From NCBI GenBank assembly GCA_902363825.1, contig CABJBK010000015.1, forward strand, positions 1 to 64,000: a DNA stretch of 64,000 bases. The letters are read 5' to 3'. Positions 8,315 through 17,527 of the stretch are shown here, piece after piece (the stretch's first letter is position 1; each line of letters starts with the position of its first letter). Made by a program: the position numbers and the translations under genes. The notes under the pieces were generated by a model. That model worked only from the letters and a program-made list of their open reading frames with translations, ran no database searches and was not told where the DNA came from. This DNA is from Lachnospiraceae bacterium (GTDB lineage Bacteria > Bacillota > Clostridia > Lachnospirales > Lachnospiraceae).

Positions 8315-9007
8315 ATGCAGGTATCAAGCAGTTCCTATGCTTCATTATTAGATTACATCAACAGCCAGTCTGACGATACTTCATCCAAGGGCCTTGGAAA
8401 GGCAGGCGGGATCAGCTCGCTGTTACAGCAAAACTGCGTGGCATCCAATCCGGTTCTGACAAAGATGTCCCGTGAGGCGGAGAAGTCCGGAATATATAAA
8501 TCTACAGTGACCAATACCGGATCCGTATTAAAATATCTTGAGACACTGACCGATAAAAGTTCGGATTCTGTTTTTTCCAAAGCGGAAGCAGACGGAAATA
8601 CCGACGAGGCAGTGACGAAGATCGGAAGCCTTGTGGTAAGTTATAATAAGATGATCTCGAATCTGTCGGAAGAGGGCGGAAAAACAAACAAAGCATATCT
8701 GAAGTCTCTGTTTTCCACATTGGAGAATGCCAGCGGACAGTTAAAAAAGATCGGGATCACGGTAAAGAGCGATGGCACCTTAGAGACGGATTATGCCACA
8801 CTCTGTGACGCGGATGTCGCGGATCTCAAAGAAGCGTTTGGAAGCGGATCTTCTCTGACACAGGCACTTACAAAGACGGTCGGAGAGGTAAACAGTGCTT
8901 CTGCAAAGAGTTCCCATCTGGCGCAGATCTACAGCACGGCTTACAGCAACAGCGGAAGCTACAGCCAGTATGATTATATCAAACATCTGTATAATACTCT
9001 CGCATAG
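8315..9007 (+). CDS. FliD-like (flagellar cap related) small protein
   Basis: The product has 230 residues, is rich in Ser, Thr and Asn, and lacks Trp and a signal peptide. The C-terminal half (about residues 100-215) resembles the terminal region of flagellar hook-associated protein 2: a long amphipathic helix with VVSYNKMISNL, then a KKIGITVKSDGTLETD-type strand segment and another helix. It is less than half the length of a true FliD, so it is not the main cap protein. The ATG at 8315 follows GGGAGG; the frame's GTG at 8300 overlaps that site. The upstream sigma-28-like promoter supports a link to motility or secretion through the flagellar export apparatus, but the function is inferred. 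Confidence 0.6.
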   Translation: MQVSSSSYASLLDYINSQSDDTSSKGLGKAGGISSLLQQNCVASNPVLTKMSREAEKSGIYKSTVTNTGSVLKYLETLTDKSSDSVFSKAEADGNTDEAVTKIGSLVVSYNKMISNLSEEGGKTNKAYLKSLFSTLENASGQLKKIGITVKSDGTLETDYATLCDADVADLKEAFGSGSSLTQALTKTVGEVNSASAKSSHLAQIYSTAYSNSGSYSQYDYIKHLYNTLA

Positions 9008-9036
9008 CGGGAAAAATAACTGAAAAACAGGCAAAA

Positions 9037-9087
9037 GGTGCAGCGTAAAAAGGCGTAGAAGCGTTCTTTTTAAGTTGCACTTTTTTT
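9037..9087 (+). terminator. Terminator after the FliD-like gene
   Basis: GGTGCA...AAAAAG pairs with CTTTTT...TGCAC and is followed by seven T residues. The outer 3' arm TTGCAC doubles as the -35 element of the next promoter. Confidence 0.75.
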
Positions 9088-9102
9088 GTAAAGTATTATA
9101 AT
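9075..9102 (+). promoter_or_regulatory. Predicted sigma-A promoter for the LtaS-like/YfhO operon
   Basis: TTGCAC (9075-9080) and a perfect TATAAT (9097-9102) are separated by 16 bases. The -10 overlaps an upstream ATG at 9101, so that ATG cannot be the start of translation from this promoter. Confidence 0.7.
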
Positions 9103-9151
9103 GAGGAAAGACTGCGTAATGCAGAAAAATGAAGTAGTAAGAGGATGCACG

Positions 9152-10924
9152 ATGAAAAAGAAAACAGGCAGTGTGATCCGGGCTGTGGGGATGTTTTTGT
9201 GCCCGGTCACGATGTATTATCTGATGGAAGCGTTTCATATGAATGCGTTTGTTATGACGAGATGGAGAGCGCAGCTTTTAAATATTGTATTTTTTGAACT
9301 TTTGATGCTGGTGTTATTTCTGGTGACCGGAAGACTTCGGATCGCGCTGATCGCGGAAACGGTACTGGCACTTGCCGCAGGGCTTGCCAATTACTATGTG
9401 CTCTCGTTCCGCTCCAATCCGATCGTCCCATGGGATATTTTCTCCATCCGGACTGCGGCGAGCGTGGCAGGAGAATATGATTATGCGCTTGGGGCGCGTC
9501 AGGTGCTTACGCTGCTCGGATTTGCGGCGCTGATCGCGGCAGAGTTCTTTTTTATGCGTATTGTGATAGACAAAAAGAAAGTCTATAAGCGGATCGCGGG
9601 AGCAGCCGGTGTGGCGTGTCTGCTTGTCGGTTTTACGAGAATGCTCTGGAGTGACGCGATGGTAAACCGGTTTCATTTATATCCGTTTTTGTTTACGCCT
9701 GCCTATATGAGCCAGGCGGATGGCTTTGCGGTCACATTTCTGATGGATTTAAAGTATCTGACGGTGGATAAGCCGGAAGGCTATGATGCCGCGGATGCGA
9801 AAGAGACATTAAAGTCCTATGAAACAGAGGAAAAGGACGCAGAGGAAGGGGAGCTGCCGAATGTGATCGTCATCATGGACGAGGCATTTTCAGATCCGGC
9901 GGTGCTTGGAGACATGCAGACAAATGAAGATTATATGCCGTTTATCCACAGCCTGCAGCAGGGGGCGGATCATACGGTGACTGGTTATCTGAATGTGTCT
10001 GTCAAGGGCGGAAATACGGCCAATACCGAGTTTGAGTTCCTGACCGGAAATACCATGGCGTTTCTGCCATCGGGCAGTATCCCGTATCAGCAGTATATCA
10101 ACGGGGAGATCCCGTCACTTGTTTCCTATCTCGACGGGCTTGGATACGATACCTATGCCATGCATCCGTACTATGCGACCGGATGGAACCGGGATAAAAT
10201 TTATCCGGATCTCGGATTTTCGCACGCGTATTTTATCGATGCGTTTACGGCACCGTCCTATGTGCGCAAATATGTGGATGACGCGTCGTGCATGAAAAAG
10301 ATCATAGATATCTATGAAAGCAAACAGAAAGGACAGCCGATGTTTCTGTTTAATGTGACCATGCAAAATCACAGTCCCTATACCGAGGCGTATCCGAATC
10401 TGACCCAGGATATTTCCTTAGACGGGGTAAACGCGTTTGCGCTTTCGCAGTATCTGTCACTGATCAAAAAAAGTGATGCGGCACTCGAAGAACTCGTAAA
10501 CTATTTTGCCATGGCAGAGGAACCGACCGTGATCGTGTTCTTCGGAGATCATCAGCCGACGGATTCCGTGGTACAGCCAGTTCTTGCGTTAAATGGCATG
10601 AGTTATGATACCCTGAGCAAGGATGAGGAGGCAAAGCGCTATGAGGTGCCTTATGTGATCTGGGCAAATTATGACATCAAAGAAGGGCAGAATGAAGACA
10701 CAAGCGCCAACTTCCTCGCAGCAAAGGTTTTAAAAACAGCGGGAATCCCTCTGCCAGATTATGAAAATTATCTGCTTGATCTGAGTGAAAAGCTGCCGGT
10801 CATTTCGGCGGAACGCATTGTGGATGCGGATGGAAATGAACAGACACTTAAGACGTCAGAGGAACTTAAGGAATATCAGAAACTGCAGTATTATCGGCTG
10901 TTTGACGCTGGAAAAGGAGAATAG
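9152..10924 (+). CDS. LTA synthase family sulfatase (phosphoglycerol transferase-like)
   Basis: The 590-residue protein has about five N-terminal membrane helices (to about residue 190), then an extracellular sulfatase-fold domain. Visible features are the metal-binding NVIVIMDE start, the presumed catalytic Thr at about residue 292 in NTEFEFLTG, NHSPY, and the metal site FFGDHQPT. Family members move glycerol-phosphate from phosphatidylglycerol to teichoic acid or glycans. Start 9152 has AAGAGGA upstream; the ATG at 9101 is inside the promoter. It is followed after 5 bases by a YfhO-type gene, consistent with polymer synthesis and modification. The exact acceptor is unknown. Confidence 0.87.
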   Translation: MKKKTGSVIRAVGMFLCPVTMYYLMEAFHMNAFVMTRWRAQLLNIVFFELLMLVLFLVTGRLRIALIAETVLALAAGLANYYVLSFRSNPIVPWDIFSIRTAASVAGEYDYALGARQVLTLLGFAALIAAEFFFMRIVIDKKKVYKRIAGAAGVACLLVGFTRMLWSDAMVNRFHLYPFLFTPAYMSQADGFAVTFLMDLKYLTVDKPEGYDAADAKETLKSYETEEKDAEEGELPNVIVIMDEAFSDPAVLGDMQTNEDYMPFIHSLQQGADHTVTGYLNVSVKGGNTANTEFEFLTGNTMAFLPSGSIPYQQYINGEIPSLVSYLDGLGYDTYAMHPYYATGWNRDKIYPDLGFSHAYFIDAFTAPSYVRKYVDDASCMKKIIDIYESKQKGQPMFLFNVTMQNHSPYTEAYPNLTQDISLDGVNAFALSQYLSLIKKSDAALEELVNYFAMAEEPTVIVFFGDHQPTDSVVQPVLALNGMSYDTLSKDEEAKRYEVPYVIWANYDIKEGQNEDTSANFLAAKVLKTAGIPLPDYENYLLDLSEKLPVISAERIVDADGNEQTLKTSEELKEYQKLQYYRLFDAGKGE

Positions 10925-10929
10925 GTCGG

Positions 10930-13416
10930 ATGAAACAGTGGATTGACAAACAGATACACGCAAAATATACGCCGTATGTGCTGGCGTTTTTGATCCCGTT
11001 TTTGGTCATGGCAGCCGTGTGTGCCGGTCATGGGATTTACCCGTTTGGGGAGAACAGCTTTTTGCATATCGATATGTATCATCAGTACGCTCCGTTTTTT
11101 ATGGAGTTCCAGCGCAAGCTGAAAGCACATGAAAGCCTGATGTTTTCCTGGAATCTGGGGCTTGGCTCTGATTTTGTGGCAACGTTTGCTTATTATCTCG
11201 CAAGTCCGGTCAACTGGCTGGTAGTCTTTTGCAGTAAGCAGCACCTGATCGAATTTATGACGGTACTTGTGCTGCTAAAGATTGCCTGCTCCGGTTTGTT
11301 TTTCGCGATCTATCTCGGACGGCATTTTAAGGACAACAGCTATCTGGTGACGTTGGTATCCATGTTTTACGCGCTTTCCGCATACATTTCCGCTTACAGC
11401 TGGAATATCATGTGGTTAGACTGTATCATGCTCGCGCCGCTCATCATTCTGGGGATGGAGCGTCTGGTCTTCGAGAAAAAGGGTGGAATGTACGGGATCC
11501 TGCTTGCTGTTTCGATTTTATCCAATTATTATATTTCCATTATGATCTGCATATTTTTAGTGCTGTATTTTGTTGTCATGCAGATCGAGCAAAAGAAGCT
11601 GGATGTAAAGAGCTGCGCGCGCTTTTTCTTTTATTCGCTGCTTGCGGGAGGAATGGGGGCGGTGTTACTGATCCCCGAAGCGATCGCGCTTGGATACAGC
11701 GGTTCCGGCGGCTTTCATTTTCCGGAAGACTTTTCCTGGTATTTTTCGGTTTTTGATGAGCTGGCAAGACACTGCATGGGAGTTACGGTCTATACGGGCA
11801 ACGATCACTGGCCGAATCTGTACTGCGGTGTGGCGGTACTGCTCCTTTTGGTGTTATACCTGTTAAACCGGGAGATCCCGCTTAAAAAGAAGCTGATCCG
11901 CATGTTGGCGCTGATCTTCTTTTTGCTTGCTTTCGCGAATAACTGGCTGGATTTTATCTGGCACGGCATGCATTTCCCGGACAGTCTGCCGGGGCGTCAG
12001 TCCTTTTTGTATATGTTTGTCCTTCTGACCATGGCGTTTGAGGAACTGCGCAGATTAAAAGGAAACCGGATCTGGCATGTGGTCGTGGCAGCAGTGGCAT
12101 GTGGGGCATTTTTCGTCGGCTGTGCGCTTTTTGTGGATCATGAAATGGTATCCATGGACGCGATCCTGATGACGGCAGTGTTCTTACTGGCGTATACCCT
12201 GTTACTGGCGATCGCGCGTATGGCGGGAGCATATCGGAAAATCTGCTTTTGCATGGCGTTCTTTCTTGCGGTTGCGGAAACCGGGGTCAACATGGATCTG
12301 ACCGGGGTAGTTACGACAAACCGTACCCAGTACACGGCACACTGGGAGGATTATGAGGCGTTAAACGCCAAAGCGGCAGAGCAGACCGACGGATTTTACC
12401 GGATTGAAAAATGGGACCGGATGACCAAAAATGAGTCGAGCCTGACCGGATACCGCTCAGCTTCGCTGTTTTCCTCGCTTATGAATTACAGTGCCGGAAC
12501 GTTTTACCGGGAACTCGGTATGGAGGGCGGAAAAAACTATTACTGCTATAATGGTGCGACGCCGTTATTGTCTGCCATGCTGTCGGTAAAATATATGTTT
12601 ACGACAAGTGCCAGTGAGGAAAGCCCGCTTCGGAAGCTTGCCGGAGAGAGTGGCGGGATATATATGTATGAAAATAATTATGTACTGCCGCTTGGTTTTA
12701 CCGTGCCGGAAAATCTTGAGGATGGATGGGACTTTACGGAAGGAACGGCGGTTCTTGCGCAGAATGTCCTTGCGCGCAGACTGGGGGCAGGTGAAGATCT
12801 CCTGGATGCGATCCCGGTTGAGAAGACGGACGGGGAGACAGTGATCACGGTCACAGAGGACAGCTATGTTTATGCAAGCTATGGAAGCCGCATGGCAAAC
12901 ACGATCACGGCGGACATCGGCGGAAAGCGCAAAACGTTTACAAAATGCAGCCATGTGTATCTTTTAGATCTCGGCTGGTGCAAGGCAGGAACTGAAATAA
13001 AGCTCACCTGCCCGGATGTGTCGGATCTGATGATCCAGGCATATAAACTGAATTTTGACAGTTTAAATGCGGCATACGATACATTAAACGCCCAGACCAT
13101 GACGCTGGATGAGATGTCAGACCGGTGCGTCAAAGGACATATCGATATGCAGACTGCCGGGAAACTGGTGTTTTCCATTCCGTGCGAGGATGGCTGGACG
13201 CTGTTTGTAGACGGAAAAGAGACGGATAAGGAACAGTTTTTAAACAGCCTGATCGGTGTGACATTGGAGGCGGGCAGCCACGAGATCGAGCTGCGCTATG
13301 AGACGCCGGGACTGAAAGAGGGAGCGATGATCTCTGGCTTTGCGGCGGCGGTCTTTGGCGCGGTGACGATCGTTCTATATTTAAAAGAGAAAAAAAGAAA
13401 AAAGAACTCGTGCTGA
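10930..13416 (+). CDS. YfhO family multi-pass membrane protein (probable lipid-linked glycosyltransferase)
   Basis: The 828-residue protein has about 12 hydrophobic segments up to about residue 450, a large extracytoplasmic beta-rich region, and one C-terminal membrane helix followed by a basic tail (KEKKRKK). The N-terminal block with FLHIDMYHQYAPF and LGLGSDF is typical of YfhO, a GT-C-like family tied to glycosylation of teichoic acid in Firmicutes. It is translated from an ATG just after GGAGAATAGG and lies 5 bases behind the LTA-synthase-like gene, so the two are co-transcribed. The family call is strong; the sugar and acceptor are not known. Confidence 0.85.
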   Translation: MKQWIDKQIHAKYTPYVLAFLIPFLVMAAVCAGHGIYPFGENSFLHIDMYHQYAPFFMEFQRKLKAHESLMFSWNLGLGSDFVATFAYYLASPVNWLVVFCSKQHLIEFMTVLVLLKIACSGLFFAIYLGRHFKDNSYLVTLVSMFYALSAYISAYSWNIMWLDCIMLAPLIILGMERLVFEKKGGMYGILLAVSILSNYYISIMICIFLVLYFVVMQIEQKKLDVKSCARFFFYSLLAGGMGAVLLIPEAIALGYSGSGGFHFPEDFSWYFSVFDELARHCMGVTVYTGNDHWPNLYCGVAVLLLLVLYLLNREIPLKKKLIRMLALIFFLLAFANNWLDFIWHGMHFPDSLPGRQSFLYMFVLLTMAFEELRRLKGNRIWHVVVAAVACGAFFVGCALFVDHEMVSMDAILMTAVFLLAYTLLLAIARMAGAYRKICFCMAFFLAVAETGVNMDLTGVVTTNRTQYTAHWEDYEALNAKAAEQTDGFYRIEKWDRMTKNESSLTGYRSASLFSSLMNYSAGTFYRELGMEGGKNYYCYNGATPLLSAMLSVKYMFTTSASEESPLRKLAGESGGIYMYENNYVLPLGFTVPENLEDGWDFTEGTAVLAQNVLARRLGAGEDLLDAIPVEKTDGETVITVTEDSYVYASYGSRMANTITADIGGKRKTFTKCSHVYLLDLGWCKAGTEIKLTCPDVSDLMIQAYKLNFDSLNAAYDTLNAQTMTLDEMSDRCVKGHIDMQTAGKLVFSIPCEDGWTLFVDGKETDKEQFLNSLIGVTLEAGSHEIELRYETPGLKEGAMISGFAAAVFGAVTIVLYLKEKKRKKNSC

Positions 13417-13427
13417 CAGCGGATGTA

Positions 13428-13436
13428 TGATATAAT
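13428..13436 (+). promoter_or_regulatory. Predicted extended -10 promoter
   Basis: TG-A-TATAAT (13428-13436) is an extended -10 element without a clear -35 box, 38 bases before the start of the 80-residue coiled-coil gene. Confidence 0.45.
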
Positions 13437-13474
13437 GTAAATAAGCAATTTACAAAGGCAGGAGGTATTTTACA

Positions 13475-13717
13475 ATGAAGATGGAAGAGATTTTAAAATT
13501 ACAGATCGCAGACCTTGATACAGAGATCGAGGATTGCAAAAGGGATATCAGAGAACTTTGCGATGAAGCAAGACAGCTTTCCAAGGAAGAGGATAATCAG
13601 CGTCTCATGGATCATCTGGACGGATTGAACCGCAGGATCACTGCAGTGCGCGCAACCTGTGACGCGCTTCAGGTAAAACGTTCCGATTATCAGTACCTGC
13701 TCAATCAGGGCGAATAA
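13475..13717 (+). CDS. Small coiled-coil protein
   Basis: The 80-residue product is highly charged and without membrane segments. Heptad-like spacing of Leu and Ile from residue 6 to 70 (ILKLQIADLDTEIEDCKRDI and later) predicts two helices forming a coiled coil. I do not recognise a named family. It has a strong ribosome binding site (AGGAGGT, 13461-13467) and its own extended -10 promoter, and it is followed by a terminator, so it is probably a monocistronic, real gene. There is no context clue to function. Confidence 0.75.
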   Translation: MKMEEILKLQIADLDTEIEDCKRDIRELCDEARQLSKEEDNQRLMDHLDGLNRRITAVRATCDALQVKRSDYQYLLNQGE

Positions 13718-13765
13718 TTTGAATTGATACAAAAATATAAAATATTTCAAAAAAATCTATAATAT

Positions 13766-13822
13766 AATCCACATGGAACTCGAAAAGGAAGAAAGATGCG
13801 AGGCTTCGTGTGGATTTTTTTT
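13766..13822 (+). terminator. Terminator after the coiled-coil gene
   Basis: AATCCACA pairs with TGTGGATT around a long, partly paired loop and is followed by TTTTTT. Confidence 0.75.
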
Positions 13823-13935
13823 CGAAAAAAAGCGAAAATCCGGAACCTGAATACATTGTATTTGTTTAGAAGAATGTAAAACTTTTGACAAAACATAAAT
13901 ATTTTAAATGAAAATAAAATAATTCAGAAAAACTA

Positions 13936-13964
13936 TTGACATACATACGGTGAAGTAATAATAT
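13936..13964 (+). promoter_or_regulatory. Predicted promoter of the arabino-oligosaccharide ABC operon
   Basis: A perfect TTGACA (13936-13941) and TAATAT (13959-13964) are spaced by 17 bases. The transcript would have an untranslated leader of about 165 bases. Confidence 0.7.
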
Positions 13965-14136
13965 ATACATGGAAAGAGGAAAAACAGAAAGCTAAATATG
14001 CAATATGCACAAAGACAGACGGAGAATTGGAGAAGAACGTTTGGAAAAATAGCAAAAACTGCGAACTTTTTCTAAAGTAATTTAAGAGGTACATACAGTA
14101 CCAGGGGTGTCAAATGTATTTAAAGGAGGAAAAGAA

Positions 14137-15540
14137 ATGAAAAAGAAAGTCCTGAGCGCACTGATGTGTGCAACAATGCTCGCAACGATGGTTTCCGGAT
14201 GTGGTTCCAGCGCGTCCGGCGAGGCTGGAAGTTCCGGCGGGAGTGACAAAGACAGCGTAAGCGAAAGCGGTACCGAGGAATCGACCGAAGCGGAAGCCAT
14301 TACAACGACAGCAGGAGATGAGAACGGTACACACATGGAGATGTGGTCCTTCGTGGAACTGCACAATACGTTTTACGCAGACATGGTTGAGAAATGGAAT
14401 GCGGAGAATCCGGATCGCACGATCTATGTGACGTTTACCACATATCCGTATGCGGATATGCATGACAAATTACTCATGTCATTGCAGGCGGGAACAGGAG
14501 CACCGGACATCTGTGATGTCGAGGTCGGACAGTTCCCGAATGTGGTAGCCGGTGAAGATACCTGGTTATATCCGTTGGATGATGCGATCGCACCGTACAA
14601 GGATACCATGGTTCAGTCCAGACTGGATACTTACGCATCCGGCGGACATTATTACGGCGCACCGTTCCATGTAGGAGCAACCGTTATGTATTATAACGCA
14701 GCGCTGTTAGAGCAGTATGGAATTGACTATACACAGATCAAGACCTGGGATGATTATACCGCTGCAGGTGAGAAGTTAAAAGAAGCCTCCAACGGAGAAG
14801 TTTATATGACCTCGGTAGATACCGGAAGCGTTGACTGGATGTGGCTTGCAATGGCAGAGTATGGCGATGACTGGACCGGAGGAGAAGACGGTACGGCCAA
14901 TGTACAGCTCGAATCGGTAAAGAACATGCTGACCATGCAGCAGCAGTGGCTGGATGACGGCATCGCGGAAGTATCACCGGACGGGCACGTCGATCTGGAA
15001 GCCGGTTTCCAGAATATCCTGGATCATAACATTGCTTCTTTCCCGAAGGCAATGTGGTACATGAGCAGATTCTTAAACTATATGCCGGAAGAAAAAGGCA
15101 ACTGGGCGTTAGCTCCGTGTCCGGTATTTGAGGAAGGACAGTCCTGTTCGGTAGGTATCGGCGGAACAGGTACCGTTGTTACGAAACAGGCTTCCGATCC
15201 GGAACTTGCCGCAGATTTCCTCTGCTACGCAAAATGCTCAACAGAAGGTGAAAAACAGATCTGGGAACAGCTCGGATTTGATGTCTGCAACACAGCAATG
15301 TGGACGGATGAGACGATCACACAGGATCAGAACAATCAGTATATCTCTTTCTTCCGCACCAATCCGTTCGATGTTTTAAATGAGATCAAAGATGATATCG
15401 GAAAGATCAGTGTTGTAAAGATCAGCCCGACGATCAACGAACAGATGTGCAATATTACGTTGAATGAAGTGCTTGAAGATGGCATGGATGTGGATGAGGC
15501 TCTGCAGGAAGCGCAGGATACGATTTCACTGGAAGAGTAA
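14137..15540 (+). CDS. Sugar ABC transporter substrate-binding lipoprotein
   Basis: The 467-residue protein has a lipoprotein signal peptide with lipobox VSGC (Cys about residue 24), an acidic Ser/Gly/Glu linker to about residue 60, then a family 1 extracellular solute-binding fold (segments such as MEMWSFVELHNTFYADMVEKW and FPKAMWYMSR). It would capture an oligosaccharide at the cell surface and pass it to the two permeases downstream. The ATG at 14137 follows AAAGGAGG. The neighbouring arabinan hydrolases suggest arabino-oligosaccharides, as for AraN of Bacillus. A terminator-like hairpin after the gene probably keeps binding-protein mRNA in excess of permease mRNA. Confidence 0.9.
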   Translation: MKKKVLSALMCATMLATMVSGCGSSASGEAGSSGGSDKDSVSESGTEESTEAEAITTTAGDENGTHMEMWSFVELHNTFYADMVEKWNAENPDRTIYVTFTTYPYADMHDKLLMSLQAGTGAPDICDVEVGQFPNVVAGEDTWLYPLDDAIAPYKDTMVQSRLDTYASGGHYYGAPFHVGATVMYYNAALLEQYGIDYTQIKTWDDYTAAGEKLKEASNGEVYMTSVDTGSVDWMWLAMAEYGDDWTGGEDGTANVQLESVKNMLTMQQQWLDDGIAEVSPDGHVDLEAGFQNILDHNIASFPKAMWYMSRFLNYMPEEKGNWALAPCPVFEEGQSCSVGIGGTGTVVTKQASDPELAADFLCYAKCSTEGEKQIWEQLGFDVCNTAMWTDETITQDQNNQYISFFRTNPFDVLNEIKDDIGKISVVKISPTINEQMCNITLNEVLEDGMDVDEALQEAQDTISLEE

Positions 15541-15560
15541 AAGATAAGGAAAACTTTGAA

Positions 15561-15600
15561 AAAAGGGTGCCTGGGCGAAAGGCTCTGGCGCCCTTTTTTT
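15561..15600 (+). terminator. Intra-operon attenuating terminator
   Basis: AAAAGGGTGCC pairs imperfectly with GGCGCCCTTTT and is followed by a run of T. It lies between the binding protein and its permeases, a common place for partial termination that sets their ratio. Confidence 0.75.
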
Positions 15601-15652
15601 AGAAACAGGGGAGAGGACTCTGTTTGACTGCATGAAAGAGGTGGAAACTAAA

Positions 15653-16552
15653 ATGAAGAAAAGAAGCAGTATCCTGTATTCGAAAAAGGCGGCGCCGTGG
15701 ATCTTTATTCTGCCGTTTTTACTGAGTTTTTGTGTGTTCTGGATCTATCCGCTCGGAAGTACGATCGTTATGAGCTTCCAGAAGATCGAACCGGCCAAGA
15801 CATCATTTGTCGGATTTGAAAATTATACCAAATTACTGAAAGATACAGCGTTTCACACAGCGGTGGGAAACAGCTTTGAGTATATGCTTTTGACCTGTCT
15901 GATCCTGATCCCGTTACCGATGTTATTTGCGGTACTGATGGACAGCAATCTGGTAAAGGCAAAAGGATTCTGGAAAGCAGTGCTTTATCTGCCTGCGCTC
16001 ACATCCGTTGTAATTTCAGGTACCTTATTCCGCCTGATGTTTTCGGAATATGATACGGGTCAGCTGAATGTGCTGATGAACGCGCTTGGGTTGGAGTCCC
16101 AGAAGTGGCTGAAAATGCACGGGACCGGAATGGGCGCGCTGGTATTTCTGGCCTGCTGGCGCTGGACGGGTGTCAATATGCTCTACTTTTTGTCAGGACT
16201 GAAAAACATAGACAAGGGACTGTATGAGTCGGCGGATATTGACGGTGCGTCAGCATGGCAGAAGTTCAGATATGTAACACTGCCGCTCTTAAAACCGACG
16301 ACGATCTATGTGCTCACGATCAGTATCTACGCAGGTCTTGCGATGTTTTTGGAGAGCTTTATGCTGTGGGCAGGAAATTCCTCACCGCACAACATCGGAC
16401 TTACGATCGTAGGCTACTTATACCGCAGAGGGATTGAGAAAAATCAGATGGGTTACGCGTCCGCAGTAGGACTGGTATTGCTTCTGATCGCGCTGTTTAT
16501 CAATGTGATCCAGCTGATCTTCAGCGGAACATTCAAAAAGGAGGAGGACTAA
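15653..16552 (+). CDS. Sugar ABC transporter permease, first subunit
   Basis: The 299-residue, six-helix permease is of the MalF/AraP type. The EAA loop that contacts the ATPase is visible near residue 195 as ESADIDGASAWQKF followed by TLPLLKP. The start at 15653 is preferred because AGAGGTGG (15637-15644) is 8 bases upstream; a start at 15632 would put that site inside the gene. It is one base from the next permease. No ATPase gene is present in the locus, so a shared MsmX-type ATPase elsewhere probably energises the importer. Confidence 0.9.
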   Translation: MKKRSSILYSKKAAPWIFILPFLLSFCVFWIYPLGSTIVMSFQKIEPAKTSFVGFENYTKLLKDTAFHTAVGNSFEYMLLTCLILIPLPMLFAVLMDSNLVKAKGFWKAVLYLPALTSVVISGTLFRLMFSEYDTGQLNVLMNALGLESQKWLKMHGTGMGALVFLACWRWTGVNMLYFLSGLKNIDKGLYESADIDGASAWQKFRYVTLPLLKPTTIYVLTISIYAGLAMFLESFMLWAGNSSPHNIGLTIVGYLYRRGIEKNQMGYASAVGLVLLLIALFINVIQLIFSGTFKKEED

Positions 16553-16553
16553 T

Positions 16554-17441
16554 ATGGCAGATCTGGCAGCAAAGAACAACAGCGGAAAAATGGGCATGAC
16601 GGCAAAACACAGAGTGTTAAGTGTGATCAGCACAGTCTTTTTCGCACTCCTCAGCGCGCTTATCATATTCCCGGTACTGGCAGGATTTCTTGCTTCTTTC
16701 CGGCCGGGTAAGGAACTGATCCGAAAAGGACTGTCCCTTCATCTGGATTTTTCGGAAATGAGCCTTGCGAACTATAAGTATCTGTTTGCGGGGAACGCGG
16801 ACTCTGTGAAATATTTCACATGGTTTAAAAACAGTCTGGTGCTTACTTTTGTGACGGTGGTATTGACACTGATCATCTGCTATTTTATTGCATATGGATT
16901 TTCCATGTACGAATTTAAGGGAAAGAACTTTTTGTTCTTCCTCGTGATCGCGACGATGATGGTACCGTTTGAGATCTTAATGCTTCCGCTTTATAAGGAG
17001 ATCATTTCCTTAAAACTGATCGACAGTACGGCAGGCGTGATCCTTCCGGGGCTTTGCGGCGCGTCTACGATCTTTTTCTTCCGCCAGTACATGCGCGGAC
17101 TTCCGAAAGAGCTTTTGGACGCGGGACGTATTGACGGGGCGACGGAATTTGGTATCTGTATCAAGATCATGCTTCCGATCACAAAACCGGCATTCGCGTC
17201 CATGGCGATCCTTAGCGCGATGGGTTCCTGGAACAATCTGCTCTGGCCGATGCTGGTATACCGGAGCGCGGATAAATTTACGTTACCGATCGGATTAAAT
17301 ACACTGCTTACGCCGTATGGAAATAACTACGATGTACTGATCGCGGGATCCATGCTTGCGATCGTTCCGGTGTTTGTGGTATTCCTCTGCTTCCAGAAAT
17401 ACTTTATTGACGGAATGACAGCAGGAGCAGTTAAAGGTTAA
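16554..17441 (+). CDS. Sugar ABC transporter permease, second subunit
   Basis: This 295-residue protein is of the MalG/AraQ type with about six membrane helices. The EAA motif lies near residue 185 (ELLDAGRIDGATEFGICIKI followed by LPITKP). The C-terminus, GMTAGAVKG, is the typical end of this family. It pairs with the preceding permease to form the membrane channel for the sugar captured by the 14137 lipoprotein. The ribosome binding site AAGGAGGAGG lies at the end of the previous gene, so translation is coupled. Confidence 0.92.
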   Translation: MADLAAKNNSGKMGMTAKHRVLSVISTVFFALLSALIIFPVLAGFLASFRPGKELIRKGLSLHLDFSEMSLANYKYLFAGNADSVKYFTWFKNSLVLTFVTVVLTLIICYFIAYGFSMYEFKGKNFLFFLVIATMMVPFEILMLPLYKEIISLKLIDSTAGVILPGLCGASTIFFFRQYMRGLPKELLDAGRIDGATEFGICIKIMLPITKPAFASMAILSAMGSWNNLLWPMLVYRSADKFTLPIGLNTLLTPYGNNYDVLIAGSMLAIVPVFVVFLCFQKYFIDGMTAGAVKG

Positions 17442-17456
17442 ATATCCTCTTTCTCA

Positions 17457-17487
17457 TAGAAAACCAGGGAGCTTCCCTGGTTTTCTA
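17457..17487 (+). terminator. Hairpin after the permease genes
   Basis: TAGAAAACCAGGGA pairs perfectly with its complement around a two-base loop. There is no long T-run after the stem, so it may be a weak terminator or an mRNA-stabilising 3' structure between transporter and hydrolase genes. Confidence 0.65.
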
Positions 17488-17527
17488 AAACACAGTGAAA
17501 ATGAGAAGAAAAATATGAGGTGGAAAT

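Larger units (their letters stand above)
13718..14136 (+). other. Intergenic region upstream of the sugar ABC operon
   Basis: This AT-rich 419-base stretch has no credible ORF. It contains a terminator hairpin (13766-13822), one good promoter (13936-13964), a short GGTAC/GTACC inverted repeat just before the ribosome binding site, and a 5' leader of about 165 bases. No AraR-type TACAAGT half-site is visible. Confidence 0.6.

Noticed and set aside
13758..13768. Two overlapping TATAAT boxes before the terminator at 13766, suggesting a very short RNA.
   Set aside because: No -35 element at proper spacing, and the surrounding DNA is simply AT-rich.
13887..13920. A second TTGACA upstream of the sugar ABC operon.
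   Set aside because: No -10 box lies at 16-18 bases; the TTGACA at 13936 is better in all respects.
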